Source: Halalkaliarchaeum sp. AArc-CO (GTDB taxonomy: Archaea > Halobacteriota > Halobacteria > Halobacteriales > Haloferacaceae). Taken from it: 64,000 nucleotides of DNA. Location: NCBI RefSeq assembly GCF_024972735.1, contig NZ_CP087723.1:744001-808000 (forward strand), given 5' to 3'. Numbering within the stretch: position 1 is the stretch's first letter; every line of letters begins with the position of its first letter. Positions 41,552-51,855 of the stretch are shown here, one piece after another. Position numbers and translations under genes: made by a program. The notes under the pieces were generated by a model that saw nothing but the letters and a program-made list of their open reading frames with translations, was not told the origin of the DNA and made no database searches.

Positions 41552-42469
41552 TTACGCAGCGCCCTGGAGTTCCTCGCGGACCCAGTCGTACCCTTCGTCT
41601 TCGAGCTCGTGGGCCAGCTCCGCCCCGCCGCTTTTGGCGATCTTCCCGTCGAGCATGACGTGGACGTAGTCGGGTTCGACGTACTCGAGGATGCGCTGGT
41701 AGTGGGTGATCTGGAGGATCCCGCTGCCCTGTTCGTCCCGCAGCGCGTTGATCCCGTTCGAGACGTCCTGGAGTCGGTCGATGTCGAGCCCGGAGTCGAT
41801 CTCGTCGAGCACCGCGATCGCCGGTTCCAGGAGTGCCGCCTGCAGCACCTCGTTTTGCTTCTTCTCGCCGCCCGAGAAGCCGGCGTTGAGGTACCGCTGA
41901 GCGAACTTCGAGTCCATGTCCAGAAGCTCCATTTTCTCCTGGAGCAACTGCTGGAACTCGGCGACGCTGACGTCACCGTCGTCGGCAGGCCCTTCCATCG
42001 GGGAGGTGTCGTAGCCCGTCTCGTCTTCTGTGTCCTCTTCTTCGTCGTCTTCACCTTCGAACAGCTCCTCGCGCTCCTCGAGTTTGGCGTTGAGTGCCTG
42101 CCGGAGGAAGTTCGTCATCGTGACGCCCTCGATCTCGACGGGGTACTGGAACCCGAGGAAGATCCCGAGTGCTGCTCGTTCGTTGGGTTCCAGGTCGAGC
42201 AGTTCCCAGGTGTAGTCGTCCTCGTCGAGCTCCGCCTCGATGTCCGAGAGGTCCTCGTCAGTCAGTTCGAGGGCGATCGATCCCTCGGTTACTTCGTAGG
42301 CAGGATGGCCGGCGATGACCTTCGCCAGCGTCGACTTCCCGGAGCCGTTCGGCCCCATCAGCGCGTGGATCTCCCCGGAACTGACTTCCAGATCGACGCC
42401 CCGGAGGATTTTCTCACCCTCTTCCTGTGCGACTTCGGCGTGGAGGTTCGAAATAGTAAGCGTTGCCAT
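41552..42469 (-). CDS. sufC: Fe-S cluster assembly ATPase SufC, with acidic insert
   Basis: Protein of 305 aa. Walker A is GPNGSGKST (39-47), the ABC signature [14 protein letters not shown], Walker [19 protein letters not shown] and the switch His is in [11 protein letters not shown]. Bacterial SufC is about 250 aa; the extra length is a highly acidic insert (about 150-190, [14 protein letters not shown]) between [12 protein letters not shown] and the signature helix, a haloarchaeal adaptation. The ATG at 42469 starts the protein although the frame is open to 42727. It heads the sufCBD operon; the transcript probably begins near 42530, with a leader of about 60 nt. Confidence 0.94.
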   Translation of the reverse strand: MATLTISNLHAEVAQEEGEKILRGVDLEVSSGEIHALMGPNGSGKSTLAKVIAGHPAYEVTEGSIALELTDEDLSDIEAELDEDDYTWELLDLEPNERAALGIFLGFQYPVEIEGVTMTNFLRQALNAKLEEREELFEGEDDEEEDTEDETGYDTSPMEGPADDGDVSVAEFQQLLQEKMELLDMDSKFAQRYLNAGFSGGEKKQNEVLQAALLEPAIAVLDEIDSGLDIDRLQDVSNGINALRDEQGSGILQITHYQRILEYVEPDYVHVMLDGKIAKSGGAELAHELEDEGYDWVREELQGAA

Positions 42470-42553
42470 CGTAGTGTGTCTCACCGACGAAAAGGGCGAT
42501 ACACGCATAATGGTTACGGATTCTCTTGGCGTAGTTTCTTCATTAGAAAGAAA

Positions 42554-42564
42554 TATTTTATAAT
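42554..42564 (-). promoter_or_regulatory. TATA box of the sufCBD operon
   Basis: Minus-strand TATTATAAAAT is the strongest A/T element between polB and sufC. It lies about 90 bases before the sufC ATG, so the operon has a leader of about 60 nt, unlike the mostly leaderless genes around it. The leader could host regulation by iron or cluster status. Confidence 0.6.
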
Positions 42565-42723
42565 AGCCAAGTTCCCGTTCACGACTCGGTGGATTTGAGA
42601 CCCCGTATCGGAGAAATTCTTCGCGTGTATTGGTGCCAATTACCGTTGTGAATCGCCTCGGGGTCAAGCCCCGGGGCATTCTCCTTGCACTCTGTAAAAG
42701 CCGGTCGCCGCTGTGAAAACCGC

Positions 42724-45700
42724 TCACATGAAGTTGCCGAGTCCAGTCTGTTGTTGCCCGGTCTTGATCTCCTCCCAGGACATTCCCAGGGCTTCGATCA
42801 CGCGCTCGATGGGTCCTTTGAGGGTCTTATCGAGCATCTTCTCCCAGTCGATTTCGAACTCCTCGGGGATCTGATCCGCGTACTCGAAGCAGATTACGTC
42901 GGGATCCCGCTTGAACTCGCCGTACAGCGGATCCGCTTGCGGGTCGAGCCCGAGTTCGTCCTCCATGCGCTGCCAGAAGTCGGGGTGGACCTTCTCCAGG
43001 TACAGCCGCTTTGGCTTCGAGCCGCGATCGAAGTTCGTCCCGAGCATGAGGTTGGCGTACTTCGCCCCACGGACCTGTGCGGTGTCGGTCTCGTAGGCGT
43101 CGAGTCGCTTGCCGATCCCACCCGGGATGGCGACCTCGTCGGGGGAGAGCTCGCCCGCCAGGACGTCGTCGATCACCTCGCTGAGGTACGTCTTCACCCC
43201 CTCCAGGTCGGCCTCGAGGTCGTCGCCGGTGACGATTCGCTCGATGACCTCTCGCTGTACCTCCTTCGTGATCGGCGCGATGTCCGATCGTTTGTACTCG
43301 AAGCCGGTGATGTCGACGTCGTCGACGTCCTTGCCCTCCTTCCAGACGATATGGCCCGCGTATCGCTTCTTCTTGCCCGCCTGGAAGAACCGGCGATACA
43401 GTTTCTCGAACTCGATCTGGAACCGGTGGGACTCGGCGTTTAGCTCCTCTCTCGCGAAGTCGTCGTATCGCCCGTTGATGTGGTTCTCGATCTCGAAGGA
43501 GACGTCGATGGCTTCCGACTTGGAAACGTCCTGTCCGAGTTCTAACATGACGCTGTCGGTGTTGTGAAGCACTATCCCACCGACGGCGTCCACGAAGTTT
43601 TCGTTCTCGGCGACGCTGAGGTCGTACACGTACCCGTCGTGGTCGACCTCCGAGACGACCGGATCCCGCCCCTGTCGGTAGAAGTCACACGTCCGGATCG
43701 TGTAGCTTCCCTTGTTCTGTCGGTACTTCAGCGAGTGTTTCTCGCCGCGCTGCGTGAGGAGCGTCGAGAGGCCAGCTGCCAGTTCGCGACTCGTCGTCTC
43801 GAAGTCGAAGTTGCGCTCGGCGTACTCCTCGCTGTACCGTGGGAACGACCGCGAACCGTCCCCCTCGACGAGGACCTCGAGGAACAACTCCTGGAGGTCG
43901 GCCGGGAGATTGAACACGAATCCAGGGAGCTGTTTGCCACGGGACCGCTGTCCTGCGAACTCTCTGAAGAAGACTGCCGAGAGTTCGTTCATCATCTGGA
44001 GCTTGTACGTCGCGTCGTCGTACGTGACGGTCTGTTGCCCTGTATCGGTATCGTACTCGATCGTCCGTTCGTCGGTGGAGTCCGACGCGACGATTCCCGC
44101 AGTCGCACCGTCGAACAGCCGTTCGTAGTCCCGTTTGAGTCCCTCCAGCCACTCGCGTCTCGATTCGGCGATACTCGCCCCGAACTTCGAATCGGTGGTT
44201 TCGATCGTCGAGGCGCTACCCTCGGTGACGTAAGCTGCGAGCAGTCGGATCAGCGCCTTCCCGTCGGGAGAGTCGAGATCGACGTACCGCTGTACGGTGA
44301 TCGCCCTGTCGATGTCGGGGTGGTGTTTGTGTCCGAACCAGACCGTCTCATCGTCGGCGTGAACGCGTTTGACCTTCGTTTCGGCGTTCTCGCTGCCGAC
44401 GCTCCGACCGTCCTCGTACTCCCGCGTGTACCCGTTCAACACTTCGTAAACGTCGATCGTCTCGACTGTTTCGATGTCGGGGAGTCCGGGAATCCGGAGC
44501 GGTTCCTCGACTTCCTCGGGCGTTGCTTCGACGAGTTCCCCGCCCTCGTCGACGACGAAAGAGTGGTCCCGTGTCGTCGTCGATTCGCCGAACTTGTGCT
44601 GGAGGTTGACGACGGGTTTGTCGGCTTCGTGTCGGATCACCTGCCGGATCGTCTGCCACTCGGGTTCCATCTCCGCCGACAGCGACAGCGCCTCCCACCC
44701 CTCGAGAGGGCGCCTGTCCTTTCCGGCCGCGTTCGAGGCGACGACGCCGCCGTCGGCGGTGACGACGACGTCCGCCGCTTCCGTTTCGATGGCGTTCGCG
44801 AACAGCTCTTCGATCCGGAGTATCCGAACGATCCCGTCCGGATCCCGCACCACGACCGGGCGATCGCCCGTCACGCTGTCGCCGTAGGTGACTTCTCTGT
44901 CGAGTTCGGCGGCGGCCTCCTCGGTGAAGGATATGACCTCGCGCCCTGTTGCGGTTACGGCAGCAGCGCCCTCCTTGTCGTAGAGGCGAAAACGGTCCCA
45001 CCCCGTAACTCCATAGAGCGATTGCCCAACGAACTGGAACTTCCCGTTCCGACCTGCAAGCAACGTGTGGTTGTCCGCGACGGTGACGCAGTAGACGCCG
45101 TCTTCGGCCTCGGTTCGTTCGGAACTGCGGTGCATCCGGAGGGTGTTCTTCGCCCTCTCGTTCGCGTAAATCCGCCAGACGTTCCCGTCGTGGCGGTAAT
45201 TCGCCGTGATTCCCAGGTGTGCACACAGCCGAAGTACGTCATCGCGCAGCTGCTCGCTCGCGGTGGTATACCGCCAACTCTCGACCTGTCGGTCTCCATC
45301 ACCGTCGATCAGAGTCTCGAGGAAGCGCCGCTTCTGGTCCGTCGACGCCCCGAAGACGAACTCCGGCACCCGCTTGTCGGCGCTCCCGTCTCCACAGTGC
45401 TCCCGAAGCCACTCACCGAGGAGCTTCGACGTGAACTGGTAGGACCGATCGTTCACGTAGTAGTCGATCTTCATGCGATCGAGCAGTCGACCGATGGTCG
45501 CGTGCGTCGACCCGTCGATGAGCGTTCCGTCGTCGTCGCCGACGTCGAGCGTTCCGCCGTCTGCGACGGCGTCCTGGGCGATTTTTACGGTGGTCGCGGA
45601 TCCCCGGACAGCGTCGTCGAAGACCTTCTCCGTACTGGTGTACACGTTCCCCTCGGAGACGTACCACGCGAGCAGTTCGAGGAAGTCGTCGCCGTCGTAC

Positions 45701-48081
45701 GTCCGCGGGATCCACTTCCGCCCGGATTCGGCGTGGACGTAACTGTACTCGCAGATCGACTCGACGTACTCGCGGTCGGCCTCGAATTCGTCGGCGTCGA
45801 ATACGTATCCCGTCTCGCCGACGTCAGCTTTCGGGACCCGCCGGGGCGTCCAGCCGAGTTCGTCGGTGAACGTCTGGCCGTGAACTTCCGGCCGGACCCA
45901 TACCTCGTGCTCCCCGTCGACGAGTTCCGTGAGGTCCACCCGTTCGATGCGTTCCCCGTCCGGTCCGGACCAGTCGTGGGGGAGTTCGTAGTTCGTGGCG
46001 CGATCGAGGTCACCGGCCTCGACGAATCGGTATCTCTCCTCGGAGATCCCGTTTGTCTCGTTCTTCCGAACGAGCATTCGGTGGTTCGGCGTCACCCGGC
46101 AGTCGATTTTCTCGGTCTCGATATCGACGAGTTCTCCCCGATAGTCGGGGTACTCGTGGGTCTCCTCGACCTCCTTGACCTCCATCTCGAGCGTCTCGGG
46201 ATCGAGCGAGTACACCTCGTCGCCGACGTCGAGATCGGTGATCCCCTGGATCCCCGCGGGCGTCAGGACCTCCGTGTCCGGCGTGAAGCAGTTCATAATA
46301 ACCTTGACAGCTCCCTGCTGCCGGTCGTACTGCTCGTAGGCGTTGCTTCCCGGATCGTGTTCGTTGCGCAGCGCCTTCTTCTCCTCGCGCTCTTCGAGCA
46401 GCTCGTCGATCATCTCGCGCATCATCCCGTCTGGCTCCTTCCGGAAGTGGGTCCCGTTGGGGGCGACGTACGTCTCACCCCCGTAGGCGTCGGGATCGAC
46501 CTTCGTCTCCGGCCCCGCGTTAATTGTTGTCATGCACATCGGATAGAGGCTTTTGAGGTCTAGCACAGTTACCATTTCTCTGACACCAGTAACTGGCTCG
46601 AAGACGGCCCCGCCCTCGAAGTCCTCGGACTCCTGTTGTCCCTTCGAGGGGAGCGCGAACGTCCCGTGGGCCTTGTGGAGCACGTACATGTCGACCGCAT
46701 CGCCGGGGGTAGGGGCGTCCTCCAGCTTGCAGCCGACGACCTTTCGCGCCTCCTCCCAGAAGGCGATCACGTCCTGCTTGCGGTCGATCTCGACGCACAA
46801 CTCGACGTCCCGGAGGTTGTACTCCAGCAGGCGTTCGGGATCCTGCTCCCAGAGGTCGCCGATGTCGCCGGGATATCGCTCCTTGCCGACGTCGAGTTCG
46901 AGTTCGCCGACAGCGTCGAGCCGGTACGACTCCAGCTCCGTAAACTGCGTGCGCTTGTAGGCGTACAGCAGGTCGAAGACGACCCGTCCCTTGACGTCCG
47001 GGCCACCCCACCCGGAGCGCCACACCTCGCCGATCCGCGAGAGCCGCTCGATCGAGAGATCGAGGTCGGTGTTCGGATCGAGCCGCTCGAGGCGGTCGAG
47101 GAGGTATGCGGCGTCGAAGTCCTCGACGTTCCACCCCGAGATGAGGTCTGCGTCGGTTTCGGAGACGTACGTCAGATAGGCGTCGAGCATCGACTCCTCC
47201 TCGTCGAACGTTTCCACCCGGACGTCAACCTCGTCGCGGAGGGGCTCGTAGCCGTCAAGCGTCGTCGGTAGCGGGGCGTCGCCGTCGGGCGCGTCGAACA
47301 GCCAGGCGACGTACTCGTCGCGGTAGGAGTCGTGGCTCGTGAGACAGACGATCGGCTCCTCGCCGTCCTCGGGGAATCCCGACCGGTCGTCGACCTCGAT
47401 GTCCATCATGTGTACCCGGAGGTCGGCGTCGACCTCGGTCGGTTCGAGGTGTCCCTCGTGGACCTGTAGCCGGCCGTCCTCGAGCCGGCGCTCCTCCACC
47501 CGGATCCCGCCGGAGATCCCGTTGTCGATCAGGAACCTGTTGGGAAACAGGATGTCCGCCTCGAACGTCGTCTCGAAGTCGTCCCGGATGTTGCCGACGT
47601 CCCGGGGCGTCCGAGTGATGACTTTCGTCAGCTTCTCCCCCCGGATGCTCTCGAACGGCTCCCCCTCGCGGTCGGTTTCGCGGGTCGTCACGACGACGTC
47701 GTACGATTCCGTGAGATCCTCCTCCAGGTCGGCGGTTGGGACGTAGAAGTACGGCTCGATGCCGAGCACCCGGACGTGTTCGGCCTCGTTGTCTTCGGTC
47801 CGGCCGAAGACGTGGACGACTGGATACTCTTCACGGCCGTTCCGTTCGACGGTGTAGTCGATCTGGGTAACGAGCAGCTCGAGGACGCCCTCCGAATCCG
47901 GAAAACGCGCCTCTTCGAGGTCGACGACATCGCTCACGTGTGTGACGTCGCCCGCGACGGCGATCGCCTCCGCGTCGGGTCGCCCATCCTCGGTCGCCGA
48001 ATCGGGCGCCGAGTCGTCCGCCGAATCGGTGGATGCCCCCTCGGCGTCCGGAGAGAAGTCGGAAAGCCCCGTCTGATCCAT
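42724..48081 (-). CDS. polB: Family B replicative DNA polymerase with two inteins
   Basis: Precursor of 1785 aa; removing both inteins (423 and 439 aa) leaves a 923-aa polymerase, within the normal range. The exonuclease domain shows [30 protein letters not shown] and the YNLRDVEL region. Polymerase motif A is [11 protein letters not shown], motif B is AVKVIMN/SLYG, motif C is YGD/TDSVMLE. Both splice sites interrupt the palm's catalytic core, so splicing is essential for activity. The protein ends in a PIP-box-like [10 protein letters not shown] for the sliding clamp. A minus-strand CTTTTTACC box lies 26 bases before the ATG, indicating a leaderless transcript. Confidence 0.93.
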   Translation of the reverse strand: MDQTGLSDFSPDAEGASTDSADDSAPDSATEDGRPDAEAIAVAGDVTHVSDVVDLEEARFPDSEGVLELLVTQIDYTVERNGREEYPVVHVFGRTEDNEAEHVRVLGIEPYFYVPTADLEEDLTESYDVVVTTRETDREGEPFESIRGEKLTKVITRTPRDVGNIRDDFETTFEADILFPNRFLIDNGISGGIRVEERRLEDGRLQVHEGHLEPTEVDADLRVHMMDIEVDDRSGFPEDGEEPIVCLTSHDSYRDEYVAWLFDAPDGDAPLPTTLDGYEPLRDEVDVRVETFDEEESMLDAYLTYVSETDADLISGWNVEDFDAAYLLDRLERLDPNTDLDLSIERLSRIGEVWRSGWGGPDVKGRVVFDLLYAYKRTQFTELESYRLDAVGELELDVGKERYPGDIGDLWEQDPERLLEYNLRDVELCVEIDRKQDVIAFWEEARKVVGCKLEDAPTPGDAVDMYVLHKAHGTFALPSKGQQESEDFEGGAVFEPVTGVREMVTVLDLKSLYPMCMTTINAGPETKVDPDAYGGETYVAPNGTHFRKEPDGMMREMIDELLEEREEKKALRNEHDPGSNAYEQYDRQQGAVKVIMNCFTPDTEVLTPAGIQGITDLDVGDEVYSLDPETLEMEVKEVEETHEYPDYRGELVDIETEKIDCRVTPNHRMLVRKNETNGISEERYRFVEAGDLDRATNYELPHDWSGPDGERIERVDLTELVDGEHEVWVRPEVHGQTFTDELGWTPRRVPKADVGETGYVFDADEFEADREYVESICEYSYVHAESGRKWIPRTYDGDDFLELLAWYVSEGNVYTSTEKVFDDAVRGSATTVKIAQDAVADGGTLDVGDDDGTLIDGSTHATIGRLLDRMKIDYYVNDRSYQFTSKLLGEWLREHCGDGSADKRVPEFVFGASTDQKRRFLETLIDGDGDRQVESWRYTTASEQLRDDVLRLCAHLGITANYRHDGNVWRIYANERAKNTLRMHRSSERTEAEDGVYCVTVADNHTLLAGRNGKFQFVGQSLYGVTGWDRFRLYDKEGAAAVTATGREVISFTEEAAAELDREVTYGDSVTGDRPVVVRDPDGIVRILRIEELFANAIETEAADVVVTADGGVVASNAAGKDRRPLEGWEALSLSAEMEPEWQTIRQVIRHEADKPVVNLQHKFGESTTTRDHSFVVDEGGELVEATPEEVEEPLRIPGLPDIETVETIDVYEVLNGYTREYEDGRSVGSENAETKVKRVHADDETVWFGHKHHPDIDRAITVQRYVDLDSPDGKALIRLLAAYVTEGSASTIETTDSKFGASIAESRREWLEGLKRDYERLFDGATAGIVASDSTDERTIEYDTDTGQQTVTYDDATYKLQMMNELSAVFFREFAGQRSRGKQLPGFVFNLPADLQELFLEVLVEGDGSRSFPRYSEEYAERNFDFETTSRELAAGLSTLLTQRGEKHSLKYRQNKGSYTIRTCDFYRQGRDPVVSEVDHDGYVYDLSVAENENFVDAVGGIVLHNTDSVMLELGQDVSKSEAIDVSFEIENHINGRYDDFAREELNAESHRFQIEFEKLYRRFFQAGKKKRYAGHIVWKEGKDVDDVDITGFEYKRSDIAPITKEVQREVIERIVTGDDLEADLEGVKTYLSEVIDDVLAGELSPDEVAIPGGIGKRLDAYETDTAQVRGAKYANLMLGTNFDRGSKPKRLYLEKVHPDFWQRMEDELGLDPQADPLYGEFKRDPDVICFEYADQIPEEFEIDWEKMLDKTLKGPIERVIEALGMSWEEIKTGQQQTGLGNFM
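43561..44877 (-). other. PolB intein 2 (439 aa), Ser1 to His-Asn
   Basis: Residues 1069-1507. It begins [15 protein letters not shown] (block A, Ser1), has block [11 protein letters not shown], endonuclease motifs [14 protein letters not shown] and [13 protein letters not shown], block [19 protein letters not shown] and ends VLHN before Thr+1. It splits YGD from TDS in polymerase motif C, the same site as intein 2 of Thermococcus polymerases. All splicing residues are canonical. Only 48 extein residues separate it from intein 1. Confidence 0.9.
45022..46290 (-). other. PolB intein 1 (423 aa), C-terminal Gly-Gln
   Basis: Residues 598-1020 of the precursor. It begins [13 protein letters not shown] (block A, Cys1), has block [20 protein letters not shown]-type endonuclease motifs [11 protein letters not shown] and [11 protein letters not shown], and block [19 protein letters not shown]. 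It ends FQFVGQ before Ser+1, so the usual terminal His-Asn is replaced by Gly-Gln. Inserted between KVIMN and SLYG, a known PolB site. Gln can cyclise in some inteins, so splicing is probably retained; loss of the penultimate His may slow it. Confidence 0.88.
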
Positions 48082-48102
48082 GGGAGGGGTTCGGCGGTAC
48101 TG

Positions 48103-48111
48103 GGTAAAAAG
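48103..48111 (-). promoter_or_regulatory. TATA-like box of polB
   Basis: CTTTTTACC on the minus strand is centred about 26 bases before the polB ATG at 48081. Confidence 0.5.
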
Positions 48112-48176
48112 TCCAGCCTTCGATCCGTTGCCTTCCCTGGAAGCCTTTTGTGTCGTGGGACCGTATCGATGGAAGA

Positions 48177-49193
48177 ATGAACCGACTCGTCGACGGGGAG
48201 TGGCGGACCGACTATCGACTGACGGACGAGGGGGGCACGTTCCAGCGCGGGGAGACGACGTTTCGCGACTGGGTCGCCGGCAGCGACGTGCCCGCTCACG
48301 TCGACGCGGAGCCCGACGACAGGTTCCAGCCCGAAGCGGGCCGGTATCACCTGTACGTCTCCTACGCCTGTCCCTGGGCCCACCGGACGCTCCTGGCCCG
48401 GTCGCTTCTGGGGCTCGAGGACGTCATTGACGTGTCGGTCGTCGACCCCTGGCGCGGCGAGGGCGGCTGGCAGTTCACCCCCGAAAAGGACGGCTGTACC
48501 GAGGACAAATTGTACGGCTCGTCGTTCCTCCGGGAGCTGTACGTCGAAGCCGACCCCGACGTGACGTGTCGAGTGACGGTGCCAGTGCTGTGGGACACGG
48601 TGGAGGAGACAATCGTCAACAACGAGTCCAGGGAGATCCTCCGCCAGCTCACGACCGCGTTCGCGGATCTGGGAAACGGGGCTGACCTCGCTCCCACCCC
48701 TCGCCGCGAAGAGATCGACCGGATCATCACCGAGATCTACGAGCCGATCAACAACGGCGTCTACCGCGCGGGGTTCGCAGGCGAGCAGGAGCCGTACGAC
48801 GAGGCGATCGACGAGCTGTTCGGCGCGCTCGATCACTGGGACGATCAGCTCGCGGATCGTCGCTACCTCGCGGGCGACCGCCTCACCGAGGCGGACCTCT
48901 GCATGTTCACGACGCTCGTTCGGTTCGATCAGGTGTATCACACGCACTTTATGTGCAACGTGCGGCACGTCCACGAATACGAGAACCTCTGGCCGTACCT
49001 CCGTGACGTGTATCAAACCGCGGGGGTTGCCGAGACCGTCCGGATGGATCACATCAAGGAACACTACTACACCACCCACCCGGACGTAACTCCCTCGGGA
49101 ATCGTCGCCCGCGGACCGGACCTGGATTTCACCGCGCCGCACGGCCGGGAGGAACTGCCCGGCCGCCCGCCGGAGCCGATCGCCGCGGACTGA
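48177..49193 (+). CDS. Glutathionyl-hydroquinone reductase-like (GST omega/ECM4) protein
   Basis: Protein of 338 aa from the ATG at 48177; a TTTTG-containing box lies about 30 bases upstream. The catalytic Cys65 sits in YVSYACPWAHRTLL, and the family blocks VVDPWRGEGGWQF, LYGSSFLRELY, VPVLWD, IVNNESREILR and YEPINNGVYRAGFA are all present, as is the C-terminal ADLCMFTTLVRFD. Bacterial relatives reduce S-glutathionyl-hydroquinones. Haloarchaea contain gamma-glutamylcysteine in place of glutathione, so that thiol is the probable co-substrate. It diverges from polB, about 95 bases apart. Confidence 0.82.
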   Translation: MNRLVDGEWRTDYRLTDEGGTFQRGETTFRDWVAGSDVPAHVDAEPDDRFQPEAGRYHLYVSYACPWAHRTLLARSLLGLEDVIDVSVVDPWRGEGGWQFTPEKDGCTEDKLYGSSFLRELYVEADPDVTCRVTVPVLWDTVEETIVNNESREILRQLTTAFADLGNGADLAPTPRREEIDRIITEIYEPINNGVYRAGFAGEQEPYDEAIDELFGALDHWDDQLADRRYLAGDRLTEADLCMFTTLVRFDQVYHTHFMCNVRHVHEYENLWPYLRDVYQTAGVAETVRMDHIKEHYYTTHPDVTPSGIVARGPDLDFTAPHGREELPGRPPEPIAAD

Positions 49194-49232
49194 GCCGAAC
49201 GCGGGGACGCGGACACCCGACCGGCAACTCGT

Positions 49233-50624
49233 CTACTCCCGGTCGACCGGGAACCGCTCGACGCGCTCTGTGGTGACCTCGCCGGGCTCGATCGTTTCCC
49301 CGTCGACAGTGACCGACTGGCCGGCGGACAGTTTCCCGAAGGCGGGGCCCTCCGGGACGCCGAGTTCCGCGGCCCGTTCGGGATCGAACCCCTCGGTTCG
49401 GGCGACGACCTCGCCGGCCTCGCGAGTGACGTCGTCGTACTGTCGACGCAGGACGTCCGCGAGCGCGTCGACGAGTGCGTCCCGATCGGAGGATTCCGCG
49501 AACGCGGCCCGTCCGGCCGCCCGGGTTCCAGCCTGTTCGGTCTCGAAGCCGACTGTGTGTGACTCGACCGCCTCGCGGGCGGCGTCTGCGTCGATCCCCT
49601 GTGCTTCGGCGGTCAGCGCTGCAGGCAGAGATTCGACTTCGACGTCGTCGGCTCCGTCGTCCGGTCTGACGGCCCCGAACCGGAGACCTTCCTCGACGGT
49701 CGAAAGCTCCGTTTCGAGCCGATCGACCGTCGCGAGCGGTCGCTCCCCGACCTCGCGGACCCAGGTTTCGGTGACGACCCGGTAGCCGAGCTGTTCGATG
49801 GTTTCGGTCAACTGTGGTTTCGTCCCCTCGATCACCGCGTGTTCGGCCCGGCTCGCGTCGAAGGCCCCCTCCAGTACCGTCCCGTTTTCGGCGGGTGGGC
49901 CCAGTTCTTCGAGCTGCCAGTCGGAGCCGACGTGGCCGACGGCCCAGTCGGTCTCGCGGACGATCCGTTCGAACCGCGGTGCGTAGTGTCCCCCGCCGAA
50001 GCCGACGACGTGACGAGGGTGCCCGTCCTCGCCGAGGCGGTCGGGGCCCGTCGGCGTCCCCTGGTCGTCGACCAGCTCCAATACCGACCGGGCGACTGCA
50101 GCGGCGCCGTCCGGGTCGTTCCACTCCGCCTCGCCGCTTCCCAGTTCGACGAACAGCGAGGGGAGATCGATCGCGGTCGGCCCGTGATGGGTGCATTCGA
50201 TGCCGACGTCGTAGCCGTCGGGGGCGTGTTCGTCGAACGCCCGCACCAGCCGCTTTTGAATCGCCGGCGCAGCCCGGGCAAGGTCGCCGTCCTCGCCGCC
50301 GAACTCCGCGGCCCCCAAGTTGCCGGTGAAGTGGGCAGTCAACAGGGGTCCCGTCTCCCCGGAGTGCCGGGAGACGAACGCGATTGCCTCCGCCGACCGA
50401 TCGTCCGTCTCGAACGCCGGAGCGGGATCGGTCATGTCGATGTGCAACTCGTCGAACGTGCGCAGCTCGAACCCCGGGCGACGGTAGTAGGTTCCGCCCC
50501 CGTCGGCGTCGGGGCGGGAGCCGTCGGTTCTGCGCTCCCAGTCGGCGAGTTCGAGCAGCTGGTCGCCGATGTGCACAGAGGCGCGGTCGGCGCGGCTGAC
50601 GACGATTCCGATCACGGGCAACAC
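49233..50624 (-). CDS. dtdA: D-aminoacyl-tRNA deacylase, archaeal type
   Basis: Protein of 463 aa, starting with GTG at 50624. The first about 280 residues match the archaeal DtdA/GEK1 family: IGIVVSRADRAS, FVSRHSGETGPLLTAHFTGN, DVGIECTHHGPTAIDLPSLFVELGS and VVGFGGGHYAPRF. The conserved His residues of THHGPT and GGHYAP form the zinc site. A haloarchaeal C-terminal extension of about 180 residues ends in a beta module (LSAGQSVTVDGETIEPGEVTTERVERFPV). It hydrolyses D-amino acids from mischarged tRNA. A second tRNA-editing gene, alaX, lies 1.2 kb downstream on the same strand. Confidence 0.86.
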   Translation of the reverse strand: MLPVIGIVVSRADRASVHIGDQLLELADWERRTDGSRPDADGGGTYYRRPGFELRTFDELHIDMTDPAPAFETDDRSAEAIAFVSRHSGETGPLLTAHFTGNLGAAEFGGEDGDLARAAPAIQKRLVRAFDEHAPDGYDVGIECTHHGPTAIDLPSLFVELGSGEAEWNDPDGAAAVARSVLELVDDQGTPTGPDRLGEDGHPRHVVGFGGGHYAPRFERIVRETDWAVGHVGSDWQLEELGPPAENGTVLEGAFDASRAEHAVIEGTKPQLTETIEQLGYRVVTETWVREVGERPLATVDRLETELSTVEEGLRFGAVRPDDGADDVEVESLPAALTAEAQGIDADAAREAVESHTVGFETEQAGTRAAGRAAFAESSDRDALVDALADVLRRQYDDVTREAGEVVARTEGFDPERAAELGVPEGPAFGKLSAGQSVTVDGETIEPGEVTTERVERFPVDRE

Positions 50625-50705
50625 TGCGGGATCCGTCGTTGAATACCCGTCGTTTGCGACAGACGTCGGCGTTCCGTCACGGGGAGCAAGCCGCCAATCT
50701 GTTTC

Positions 50706-51656
50706 TCACGGCAGCAACAGCCAGATGAACGCCACGTAGCCGACCAAAAGAACTGCCCCGTCGAGTCGCGAGAGCCGGTCGCCGTGCCACATCATCGCAA
50801 CAAGCGCCAGCGTAAACGCGACAAGCGCGGGGAACTCGAAGGTCAGAACGCCCGGCGAGATATGGATCGGCGTGACGACCGCGAGGATACCGATCACTGC
50901 AAGGACGTTGTAGATGTTCGATCCCACGACGTTGCCGACGCTGAATCCGGCCTCGTCACGGTACGCCGACACAATCGACGCGGCGAGTTCCGGCAGCGAG
51001 GTTCCGATCGCGAGCACGGTCAGCCCCACGAACAGGTCGCTAAAGCCCATCGCAGTCAGGATCCCCCGCCCGCCGTCGATGAGCCACCGCGAGCCGAGCA
51101 CGAGCAGGACCAGCCCGAGTGCGATCACCGCCCAGTCGCGAATCGTCGGGTCCGGCTGGTTCGGCAACGCGTTCGGCGAGAACGCGGCCCCTGCCTGCAC
51201 CCGCCGGACAATGTAATAAGAAAACCCAGCGAGGACAGTAAGCAGTACGATCCCGTCCAGTCGCCCGATCCGGCCGTTCGCTCCCAAAACTACGAGCAAC
51301 AGCGCTGCGAGAACCATGAACGGAACGTGACGGCGGAACACGGTTTCGGAGATCGGCAGCGGTCGAATGAGCGCAGCCAGCCCCAGTACGAGCCCGATGT
51401 TGGCGACGTTCGACCCGATCACCGCACCCAGGCCGATGTCGGTCGTGGCAGTGACCGTCCCCACGACGGCGACGAACAGCTCCGGGGCGGTCGTCGCGAA
51501 CGCGACGACGGTGACGCCGACGGTCGCCCGGCGGAGGCCGAACCCGAGCGCGACAGTCCCGGCGCCGGTGACGAGCAGATCCGCTCCCTTCCACAGGAGG
51601 AGTACGCCGGCGACGAGAAACAGCGTCTCGATCGACACCAGGGCTCCGTATGACAC
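50706..51656 (-). CDS. CaCA-family sodium/calcium exchanger
   Basis: Membrane protein of 316 aa with ten helices in two inverted halves. The alpha repeats are VVAFATTAPELFVAVVGT with IGSNVANIGLVLG, and LAIGTSLPELAASIVSA with VGSNIYNVLAVIG, carrying the ion-binding Glu residues. The central loop (RRVQAGAAFSPNALPNQ) is short, as in prokaryotic YrbG/NCX_Mj proteins. It exports Ca2+ in exchange for Na+ or H+. It lies between dtdA and alaX on the same strand without overlap. The start ATG is followed by SYGALVSIETLFLVAG. Confidence 0.85.
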   Translation of the reverse strand: MSYGALVSIETLFLVAGVLLLWKGADLLVTGAGTVALGFGLRRATVGVTVVAFATTAPELFVAVVGTVTATTDIGLGAVIGSNVANIGLVLGLAALIRPLPISETVFRRHVPFMVLAALLLVVLGANGRIGRLDGIVLLTVLAGFSYYIVRRVQAGAAFSPNALPNQPDPTIRDWAVIALGLVLLVLGSRWLIDGGRGILTAMGFSDLFVGLTVLAIGTSLPELAASIVSAYRDEAGFSVGNVVGSNIYNVLAVIGILAVVTPIHISPGVLTFEFPALVAFTLALVAMMWHGDRLSRLDGAVLLVGYVAFIWLLLP

Positions 51657-51681
51657 GTGAGATGACTGTCTCGGGAAACTC

Positions 51682-51855
51682 TTAAAGCCCGCCGATGTGA
51701 CGGCTCACCGCTCGGAACCCGTCGGGTACGCGATGCCAGTCGTAGCCGGGGTCCTCGAACGCGTGAATCCCGTCCTCGGTCGCGAAGACGACGACGCCGA
51801 GCCCGCCGACGGTCGCCGTGACGACGCCGTCGGCGCGTTTCACCTCCACGGTCAC
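51682..51855 (-). CDS. Small protein translationally coupled to alaX
   Basis: Protein of 57 aa beginning at a GTG that overlaps the alaX stop as GTGA (51852-51855). It reads as a short beta-rich domain (VVTATVGGLGVVVFATEDGIHAFED, then GYDWHRVPDGFRAV). In-frame overlap and shared strand show co-translation with alaX. It may aid tRNA editing or be unrelated; I do not recognise a family. Confidence 0.5.
   Translation of the reverse strand: MTVEVKRADGVVTATVGGLGVVVFATEDGIHAFEDPGYDWHRVPDGFRAVSRHIGGL

Noticed and set aside
43564-46563. 999-codon plus-strand open frame opposite polB
   Set aside because: It is antisense to the clearly conserved polB and its inteins; long antisense frames are common in GC-rich DNA with strong third-position bias. 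No domain is recognisable.
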